Below, piece by piece: positions 1 through 4,761 of a stretch of DNA of 5,645 nt. The DNA comes from an uncultured Chloroflexota bacterium (GTDB lineage: Bacteria; Chloroflexota; Dehalococcoidia; UBA2979), in the NCBI GenBank assembly GCA_902827055.1, contig CADEHD010000148.1, positions 1 to 5,645 on the forward strand. Reading direction: 5' to 3'. Position 1 is the stretch's first letter, and each line of letters opens with the position of its first letter. The position numbers and the translations under genes were made by a program. The notes beneath the pieces are model-generated. The model ran no database searches and was not told the origin of the DNA. It saw only the letters and a list, made by a program, of their open reading frames with translations.

Positions 1-749
1 TCGGCACAGCGCGCCACTTCGTGCGGCGCGCCGTAGGCGTCGATCAGGACCTGCGTGACGGTCCCGGGCACCACGAGGTCAGCGACCAGGCGATCCTGGA
101 GTGTGGGCCCCCGCGACTCGGTTGCAGCGTGCCCAACGTGGACGGTCGTCGTCCGGTGCTCCCGCAGCAAACCGGCGCGCGCACGCCCCTCGACCTGGTT
201 CGCCAGACGCTCCCGCAGGTGCCGAGGCGATGGCCTCCACGGTAAGACCGCAGCCGTGACCGACGCGCCCACAGGCGGCACAACCTTGAATCGCAGCTTG
301 GTCGCCGCCTTGGTGAAATGCCCTGCCGCGACGATGAACGAGCGGCCGGAGGCGATCAGCGCGCGCACGGCGGCCCCATTCGATTCGGTCACGGTCCATT
401 GATCAAGGGACTCGCGCCCGCGTCCCATCCGCTCCAGCCAGACGAGGTCCTGGCGCTGGAGCACCATTCGCTGGCGCACATGGTTCGCGACCTGGTCCTC
501 GGCAACGCCGAGCGCGCGCATCTCCCGCTCGATAGCTCGCCGTGTGCGCGTCGGCAGCAGCGAATCGACGACGCCGACACCAGTGGCCAATCCGAGCGCC
601 AACCTCAGGGGCAGGTAGGCACCCGCGGGGACCAGGAGGCCCCACTCCGCCAGGAAACGGAGCCACTCGATGAGGGACACGCCCTCGCGAACAGTCGCCG
701 GCAGCGCGAACTGCAATCCACGGAATCGAGAGGTCGTCGAGCTGTACAT
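1..749 (-). CDS. Partial acyltransferase-like protein (LpxL/HtrB-type LPLAT superfamily), C-terminus cut by window edge
   Basis: An open frame runs from an ATG at 747-749 leftward off the window edge, giving 249 visible residues without a stop. The layout resembles the lysophospholipid acyltransferase family that includes LpxL/HtrB and mycobacterial PIM acyltransferases, which move an acyl chain onto a glycolipid at the inner membrane face. An N-terminal hydrophobic region (residues about 29-62, with WGLLVPAGAYLPLRLALGL) is followed by an Arg-rich helix (LLPTRTRRAIEREMRALG). The segment IVAAGHFTKAATKL (about 139-152) then lies where the family has its GHFGNWE-like HX4[D/E] motif. His144 is present, but the residue five positions on is Ala, so the usual acid is missing. 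It could be a diverged or inactive acyltransferase, or another membrane-associated protein. The start has no strong Shine-Dalgarno. The gene lies 236 bp downstream of the methyltransferase on the same strand and probably has its own promoter. The reading frame is well supported by its length; the family call is moderate. Confidence 0.55.
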   Translation of the reverse strand, partial: MYSSTTSRFRGLQFALPATVREGVSLIEWLRFLAEWGLLVPAGAYLPLRLALGLATGVGVVDSLLPTRTRRAIEREMRALGVAEDQVANHVRQRMVLQRQDLVWLERMGRGRESLDQWTVTESNGAAVRALIASGRSFIVAAGHFTKAATKLRFKVVPPVGASVTAAVLPWRPSPRHLRERLANQVEGRARAGLLREHRTTTVHVGHAATESRGPTLQDRLVADLVVPGTVTQVLIDAYGAPHEVARCA

Positions 750-783
750 GGTCCGAGGCTACGCCCCGTGTCCGGAGGCGAAG

Positions 784-811
784 TTGATAATCGGTGTTGG
801 CAGTCGAACAA
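784..811 (-). promoter_or_regulatory. Candidate promoter for the acyltransferase-like gene
   Basis: On the minus strand TTGTTC (811-806) and TATCAA (789-784) are separated by 16 bases, resembling sigma-70 -35 and -10 boxes with three and four matches to consensus. They lie about 35 bases upstream of the ATG at 749, in a patch that is more AT-rich than its surroundings. This is a visual match only. Confidence 0.27.
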
Positions 812-985
812 ACATCCAACAGGAGACCAAGCGAGGGCCCGACGGGAGCGCGCCAGATTCGAGTCGGCCCAGGGCGACCCGGGAATGCCCCAGCCCGGGC
901 CGGTCCAGCCTCAGCGGCGAGGGCGCGACCTCGGCTCTCGGCGCGTTGCGTGGTAGGCGACTCGCACCGTATCTGGCCGAGCCGA

Positions 986-1795
986 TCACTTCCGCGCAGT
1001 GACCACCCAGGTGGCAAACGGGCAGTCGTACCGCCCCTCGGGCGTCCGGTACCCGGCAAGCGCGAGCCCCATCCCGTCCACGTACGCCTGGCGCTGCGCG
1101 TCAGTGAGCGCCGCGAACGCCGGAGCAACGGGAAGCGTGGATACCTGCTGAGCGGCATACGGATCCATGGGCGGAAGCGACACCGTCGAGGTGAGTTCTT
1201 CGGCGGAGATGTCCCGCAGACCGGCAGCGACGAACGCAGCGCTCATCGTCTCCGGCGACAGCCGAAAGGCGCCCGCCAGCGGCGCGGCCGCCTCCTCCCC
1301 GATCGCTGCACGCAGGCCATCCGCCTGGGCACGCATGTAGGTCTGGTCGTCGAGGGTCGCCCAGAACGACACCGCGATACGAGCACCGGGCGCGGCGACG
1401 CGGGCCATCTCAGCTGCGGCCTGCCCGAGGTCAGGGAAGAACTGCACACCCTGCTGACAGACGACGGCCGAGAATCGGCCATCGGCATAGGGCAGGTCGA
1501 GCGCGGATGCCTCGCTCCACGCAATCGTCGCCCCCGAGGGGACATCGAGCGACCTCGCAGTCGCGAGCATGCCCGGGTTCACATCAAGCCCAACGACCGA
1601 GCCGCTCTCCCCGACGACCTCGGCGACGCGCCGCGCGACGAGACCGGTCCCGCACGCGACATCCAGCACCTCGTCGCCAGCCCCGACCCCTGCACCCGCG
1701 ATCACCGCCTCCACAAAGGGGGCCATGATCACGGCGTTGAACTGCTGGTAGTTTCTCGGAGCGCTACCGCTCACCTGGAAGCCTGCTGCGGTCAC
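986..1795 (-). CDS. Class I SAM-dependent methyltransferase (UbiE/methyltransferase-11 type)
   Basis: This is a soluble methyltransferase of about 269 residues that would transfer a methyl group from S-adenosylmethionine to an unidentified small molecule. Counting from the upstream ATG at 1822, the glycine-rich SAM-binding motif I is VLDVACGTG (52-60), the acidic ribose-binding loop is VVGLDVNPGML (Asp80), and the motif II/III region is ASALDLPYADGRFSAVV followed by QFFPD (105-131). The C-terminal part is the variable substrate-binding region and ends WVVTARK. I prefer the GTG at 1793-1795 as start because a perfect AGGAGG (1808-1803) sits 7 bases before it. The ATG at 1822 would add nine residues (MGRNAGGLH) and has no ribosome binding site. 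The gene is divergent from the SDR-DUF2867 gene and followed on the same strand by the acyltransferase-like gene. The substrate cannot be inferred; quinone or natural-product methylation are both possible. Confidence 0.88.
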   Translation of the reverse strand: MTAAGFQVSGSAPRNYQQFNAVIMAPFVEAVIAGAGVGAGDEVLDVACGTGLVARRVAEVVGESGSVVGLDVNPGMLATARSLDVPSGATIAWSEASALDLPYADGRFSAVVCQQGVQFFPDLGQAAAEMARVAAPGARIAVSFWATLDDQTYMRAQADGLRAAIGEEAAAPLAGAFRLSPETMSAAFVAAGLRDISAEELTSTVSLPPMDPYAAQQVSTLPVAPAFAALTDAQRQAYVDGMGLALAGYRTPEGRYDCPFATWVVTARK

Positions 1796-1802
1796 GTGGA
1801 GG

Positions 1803-1808
1803 CCTCCT
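1803..1808 (-). promoter_or_regulatory. Strong Shine-Dalgarno deciding the methyltransferase start
   Basis: AGGAGG on the minus strand, 7 bases before the GTG at 1795. It supports the GTG over the ATG at 1822. It overlaps the perfect palindrome GGAGGCCTCC at 1798-1807, so a hairpin could hide it. Confidence 0.65.
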
Positions 1809-1914
1809 GCATTCCTTCCCATTGTGGCAGATCGGTGGCGCGCCCGTTCGTCGCGCGCACACGCTCACCGAGGCGCGCCGTCCGACCTCCGATGTTGACG
1901 GCCGGCCACCCGCC

Positions 1915-1934
1915 AGGGCGCAACGCCCTAGATT
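1915..1934 (+). promoter_or_regulatory. Inverted repeat beside a -10-like TAGATT in the divergent intergenic region
   Basis: AGGGCG (1915-1920), a 3-base spacer, and CGCCCT (1924-1929) form a perfect 6-base inverted repeat that runs into TAGATT (1929-1934), a -10-like hexamer about 87 bases before the ATG of the SDR gene. No good -35 is found at 16-18 bases; a TTGACG at 1895-1900 is too far away (28 bases). It could be an operator or promoter for the rightward gene. Support is weak. Confidence 0.25.
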
Positions 1935-2020
1935 GAGACGTGCGGTACGGCCTCGCGTCCCGGTGACTCAGGCGTCGCCGCACAGCCCCGAGGCGACTCG
2001 CCCAGAACGGATCACTACTC

Positions 2021-3451
2021 ATGCGCATCCTCGTCATGGGCGCCAGCGGGTACATCGGAAGCCAGCTCGTGCCGCGGCTGGTGGAGCGGGGCCACGATGT
2101 CCGCGCCGCCGCGCGCAACCGCGACAGCCTCGAGTCTCGCGGCTGGGCGGGCGTCGAGTGCGTTGCAGCCGATGTGCTGCGCCCCGAGACGCTCGAGGGC
2201 GCACTCGCCGAGGTGGAAGTCGCGTACTACCTCGTGCACTCCATGGGGAGTGGGCGCGACTTCCCCCGCCTGGATCGGCAGGCCGCTCGGAACTTCCGTC
2301 GCGCGGCCGAGCAGGCGGGTGTCCGGCGCATCATCTACCTCGGAGGTCTACAGCCGCCAGGGGAGCGTTCCGCGCACCTCGACTCACGCGCGGAGACTGG
2401 CGAAATCCTGCGGGACGGACCGATTCCCGTCACCGAGTTGCGGGCGGGAATCATCGTCGGAGCCGGCAGCGCGGCCTTCGAGGTGATTCGCGACCTCGCC
2501 CTGCACCTGCCGCTCATGATCACGCCACGCTGGGTCAGTTCGAGGACGCAACCGATCGCGCTCGAGGACCTGCTCGAGTACCTGGTTCGAGTGGCCGACG
2601 TCGCCGAGACCGCCGGTCAGACCTACGACGTCGGCGGTCCCGAGACGCTGACGTACGCGGAGATGCTGCGAGGCTTCGCGAGGGTGAACGGGAAGCGCGT
2701 GCGGATCATCCCGGTGCCGGTGCTTACGCCGCGCCTCTCCTCGTACTGGCTCGACCTTGTGACGGCCGTGCCCGCGAACGTCGCTCGACCGCTGATCGAC
2801 GGGCTCAAGCACGACTTGCTTGCCGACGACACTGCAATCCGGGAGCTGATTCCGCTGGACCTGCGCACGTACGCCACGGCCATCCAGGATGCGCTCGGCG
2901 CCGAGCGTGCCGCGACCGTGCCCTCGCGCTGGACGGAGGGCGCACTCGCCTACCGCGGCTCGCGTCCAGAGGTCGCCTTCTACTCCCGTCGGATCACGAG
3001 CACGGCCACGTCCAGCGCGTCGGTCGCCGCGGCCTGGGTCGCGATCACATCGGTCGGCGGTGACGCCGGCTGGCCCGCATACGACCTGCTGTGGCGCCTC
3101 CGCGCGATCGCCGATCGCGTCGTGGGTGGCCCCGGCATGCGTCGAGGGCGTCGCCATCCGACCGACGTTCGTCCCGGCGACACGATCGACTGGTGGCGGG
3201 TCGTGGGTGTCGAGCCGGGACGGCGCCTCACGTTGCTCGCAGAGATGCGCGTCCCTGGCGCAGCGGTGCTGGAACTCGAGGTCGAACCAGGCTCGACCGG
3301 CCGCTCGACGATCACCGCCACCGGGTACTTTCACCCCGCCGGCGTCTGGGGGCTTCTGTACTGGATCGCACTGCTTCCCGCTCACCGGCTCGTCTTTGAT
3401 GGGCTCGCGGCCGGCATCGCCAGGCAGGCCGAGGGGCGAGACGGATCCTAG
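2021..3451 (+). CDS. Atypical SDR NAD(P)-binding domain fused to DUF2867 (YbjT-like)
   Basis: This 476-residue protein has two domains. The N-terminal Rossmann domain carries the dinucleotide-binding motif GASGYIG (7-13), ARNRD at 31-35 with Arg32 after strand 2 (which suggests NADP preference), VAADV (48-52), YYLVHSMGSG (69-78) and IIYLGGLQP (104-112). The canonical SDR YxxxK is absent; the equivalent region reads HLDSRAETGEIL (119-130), as is usual for the atypical SDR/NmrA-like group. The C-terminal part matches DUF2867: GGDAGW (346-351), GMRRGRR (372-378), GDTIDWWRV (386-394), LAEMRVPG (406-413), then a hydrophobic tail with FHPAGVWGLLYW and LPAHRLVF. The order and length agree with E. 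coli YbjT-type proteins, as I recall them. The reaction is not known; oxidoreductase or redox-sensing roles are both possible. The ATG has only a weak upstream GGAT element. The gene is divergent from the methyltransferase and convergent with ssrA. Frame and family are secure, function is not. Confidence 0.93.
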   Translation: MRILVMGASGYIGSQLVPRLVERGHDVRAAARNRDSLESRGWAGVECVAADVLRPETLEGALAEVEVAYYLVHSMGSGRDFPRLDRQAARNFRRAAEQAGVRRIIYLGGLQPPGERSAHLDSRAETGEILRDGPIPVTELRAGIIVGAGSAAFEVIRDLALHLPLMITPRWVSSRTQPIALEDLLEYLVRVADVAETAGQTYDVGGPETLTYAEMLRGFARVNGKRVRIIPVPVLTPRLSSYWLDLVTAVPANVARPLIDGLKHDLLADDTAIRELIPLDLRTYATAIQDALGAERAATVPSRWTEGALAYRGSRPEVAFYSRRITSTATSSASVAAAWVAITSVGGDAGWPAYDLLWRLRAIADRVVGGPGMRRGRRHPTDVRPGDTIDWWRVVGVEPGRRLTLLAEMRVPGAAVLELEVEPGSTGRSTITATGYFHPAGVWGLLYWIALLPAHRLVFDGLAAGIARQAEGRDGS

Positions 3452-3464
3452 CCACGGCGTCGAG

Positions 3465-3677
3465 ATGCCCGGAACTCGCTGTCGTCGATTCGTCATCCGG
3501 GATCCCTCGCAGGCACTGGTCGTGTGGGGAGAACGAGCGGTTGCGGTGGTGGTGGCGGTGCTCGCGTTGGCCGTGGGCGTCTCGCGGGAAGCAATGGGCG
3601 AGGACCGGGCCGACGCAGATGCATTCACGCGGTCCATAAGACCAACCAGCTCGCGTTCGCCGCGCATCGCGAGGTAG
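3465..3677 (+). CDS. Doubtful small ORF with one possible membrane segment
   Basis: An ATG 13 bases after the SDR-DUF2867 stop opens a 70-codon frame. The product would have a basic N-terminus (MPGTRCRRFVIR), one hydrophobic run AVAVVVAVLALAVGV (about 25-39) and a polar tail, which fits a small single-pass membrane protein. No clear Shine-Dalgarno precedes it. The hydrophobic run comes from a GTGGTGGTGGCGGTG-type repeat, so it may simply reflect base composition. I do not recognise a family. This is the only plausible coding content in the 3452-3823 gap. Confidence 0.2.
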   Translation: MPGTRCRRFVIRDPSQALVVWGERAVAVVVAVLALAVGVSREAMGEDRADADAFTRSIRPTSSRSPRIAR

Positions 3678-3685
3678 GGGACGCG

Positions 3686-3728
3686 CACCCTCGCGAGGCG
3701 TGCGGCGTTGCGCGCGGGTGCGAGGGTG
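3686..3728. repeat. 9-base perfect inverted repeat in the convergent gap
   Basis: CACCCTCGC (3686-3694) and GCGAGGGTG (3720-3728) are exact reverse complements separated by 25 GC-rich bases. They lie between two convergent transcription units, the SDR gene rightward and ssrA leftward, where a bidirectional terminator would be expected. There is no T-run on either side, so intrinsic termination is not shown. Confidence 0.4.
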
Positions 3729-3795
3729 GCCCACGCTGACAGCGCGAGCAGCCACGCCCTCCGTCACAGATTCCCGCCGTCCAGAACGCCAGAAC

Positions 3796-3812
3796 CCGCC
3801 TCCCGGCGGCGG
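3796..3812 (-). terminator. Weak candidate terminator hairpin just after ssrA
   Basis: CCGCC (3796-3800) can pair with GGCGG at 3805-3809 or 3808-3812, which lies 12-15 bases beyond the CCA end of the tmRNA. On the ssrA strand it is followed by GGTTCTGG rather than a run of T. It is a short GC hairpin in GC-rich DNA and may be chance. Confidence 0.25.
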
Positions 3813-3823
3813 CTCGGTCGGCT

Positions 3824-4178
3824 TGGTGGAGACGGGGGAGAATTGAACTCCCCGTCCAGAGAGCCGTCGTCGCGTATCTCCTACGGGCGTAGCCTGCGGA
3901 TGGTTCTTACCGGCTCCCTCCGCTGGCGAGGGGAGCGCCGGCCAGCCTCGATGGTCTTAGCGCCCAGAGCTCGGTGCCAACTCTGGACGAGCAGCCTGGC
4001 AATACGTCGCGCCTTCGATCGCCGTCAGGCCGGGCTACCGAGGCACGTCGCTACTTCTTAAGCAGCGAGGGCGAGTTCAGTGTCGCCAGTTACTTTTTGC
4101 CGCCTGATTAACGAGGGTGGTGGCTGCCTCGGCCCGCAATCCGCGTCCGCTCAACTCCTGTCGAATCCTGTCGTCCCC
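3824..4178 (-). ncRNA. ssrA: Transfer-messenger RNA (tmRNA, 10Sa RNA), complete one-piece form
   Basis: With SmpB, this RNA enters stalled ribosomes as an alanyl-tRNA mimic and then supplies a short message that tags the unfinished protein for degradation. The 5' end reads GGGGACGACAGGATTCGACA and the 3' end CGTCTCCACCA with CCA encoded. The seven-base acceptor stem GGGGACG/CGTCTCC has G-U as its third pair, the identity element for alanyl-tRNA synthetase. The T arm is GGGGAG-TTCAATT-CTCCCC. A tag frame ending ELALAA then TAA lies about 90-120 bases in and is enclosed by an 8-base helix (4125-4132 with 4038-4045). Downstream pairings CCAGAG/CTCTGG and GCTCCC/GGGAGC fit pseudoknot stems. The length of 355 nt is typical. 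The molecule is in standard order, not permuted into two pieces. It lies 64 bases after smpB on the same strand. The 5' boundary is set by the acceptor stem; precursor ends are not visible. Confidence 0.97.
4058..4087 (-). other. tmRNA tag reading frame, probable peptide GDTELALAA
   Basis: Within ssrA the codons GGC GAC ACT GAA CTC GCC CTC GCT GCT TAA encode GDTELALAA and a stop. The LALAA end is the typical proteolysis signal. I place the resume codon at GGC because it follows AGTAACT, similar to the spacing and A-rich context upstream of known resume codons, and because glycine is a common first tag residue. The frame is open further upstream, so the exact first residue is inferred; the C-terminal ELALAA is certain from the sequence. 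Confidence 0.8.
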
Positions 4179-4189
4179 ACGATGTTCGA

Positions 4190-4207
4190 ACTCGGCTGAA
4201 TCCGAGT
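4190..4207 (-). repeat. Inverted repeat in the ssrA leader
   Basis: ACTCGG (4190-4195) and CCGAGT (4202-4207) are perfect complements around a 6-base loop, 12 bases upstream of the mature tmRNA 5' end. If ssrA starts from the -10-like box at 4217-4222, this hairpin would form in the precursor leader removed by RNase P. It could also act as a weak attenuator between smpB and ssrA. Confidence 0.4.
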
Positions 4208-4216
4208 CGCACGCAT

Positions 4217-4222
4217 ATTCTA
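4217..4222 (-). promoter_or_regulatory. Candidate -10 box for ssrA
   Basis: TAGAAT on the minus strand (five of six matches to TATAAT) lies in a locally AT-rich patch between smpB and ssrA, about 39 bases upstream of the mature tmRNA 5' end. No good -35 hexamer stands 16-18 bases upstream, where the sequence falls at the smpB stop codon. ssrA may have both this promoter and readthrough from smpB. Confidence 0.35.
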
Positions 4223-4242
4223 CACAATCGCGACCGGCCTCG

Positions 4243-4752
4243 CTAGCGGGCCGCGACATGCTCACGCTGGTCACGACGTAACGCACGAGCGATGGCGCGG
4301 TCCGACTCGCGCTCCGCGATCGCCTGGCGCTTGTCGTACTGGCGCTTGCCTCGTGCCAGTCCCAGCTCGACCTTCGCAAGACCGCGCGCGAGGTACATGC
4401 GCAACGGAATAATCGTCGTGCGCGGCTGCTCCTCGAGGGCGCGTCGGAGCCGGGTGAGCTCCGCGCGATGCAACAGCAGCTTCCGAGCGCGAGTGGGGGA
4501 GTGGTTGTCCGCGGCCGCTGCCTGGTACTCCGCGATATGCACGTTGTGGAGCCAGAGCTCGTTCCGGTCACTGAAGCGCGCGTAGCCCTCGGACAGGTTC
4601 GCCTTGCCTTCGCGGATCGCCTTGATCTCCGAGCCGAGCAGGGCAACGCCCGCGTCATAATGCTGGAGGATCTCGAAGTCGTAGCGCGCGCGCCGATGCT
4701 GCGCGACCGTGCCCTCGTTCCGAGGTTCCGCTGCGGCTCGCTTCTTCGCCAC
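4243..4752 (-). CDS. smpB: SsrA-binding protein SmpB
   Basis: SmpB binds the tRNA-like domain of tmRNA and, through its C-terminal tail in the decoding centre, licenses trans-translation on stalled ribosomes in the cytoplasm. The 169-residue protein shows all family blocks: RRARYDFEIL (20-29), GVALLGSEIKAIREGKANLSEGYA (35-58), WLHNVHIAEY (67-76), RKLLLHRAEL (90-99), IIPLRMYLARGLAKVELGLA (114-133), and the basic tail GKRQYDKR (135-142) followed by an Arg-rich helix. The length is slightly above the usual 150-160 residues, through an extended basic N-terminus (MAKKRAAAEP). The start is a GTG (4750-4752) only 9 bases after the stop of the upstream protease gene and without a clear Shine-Dalgarno, which suggests translational coupling. 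Its RNA partner ssrA follows 64 bases downstream. There is no sign of damage. Confidence 0.98.
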   Translation of the reverse strand: MAKKRAAAEPRNEGTVAQHRRARYDFEILQHYDAGVALLGSEIKAIREGKANLSEGYARFSDRNELWLHNVHIAEYQAAAADNHSPTRARKLLLHRAELTRLRRALEEQPRTTIIPLRMYLARGLAKVELGLARGKRQYDKRQAIAERESDRAIARALRRDQREHVAAR

Positions 4753-4761
4753 GCGACCGGC

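Noticed and set aside
878..899. CCCGGG repeated 10 bases apart as a terminator after the methyltransferase
   Set aside because: CCCGGG is itself palindromic and common at this GC content, and no T-run follows on the minus strand.
1895..1934. TTGACG and TAGATT as a promoter pair
   Set aside because: The spacing is 28 bases, far beyond the 16-18 expected.
794..1936. 380-codon plus-strand open frame
   Set aside because: It lies antisense to the well-supported methyltransferase, has an Arg/Pro/Gly-rich composition typical of GC shadow frames, and shows no domain motif.
1822..3063. 413-codon plus-strand open frame overlapping the SDR gene
   Set aside because: It is a different frame over the same DNA, Arg-rich and low-complexity, with no recognisable motif.
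2384..3688. 434-codon minus-strand open frame
   Set aside because: It is antisense to the SDR-DUF2867 gene, whose motifs are clear. The long open frame is expected from high-GC codon bias.
3824..3860. ssrA 3' end as an integration (att) site
   Set aside because: This is a classic island target, but no integrase and no second copy of the 3' end sequence is visible in the window.
3708..4061. 117-codon plus-strand open frame
   Set aside because: It lies mostly across the tmRNA gene on the opposite strand, so RNA structure explains the sequence.
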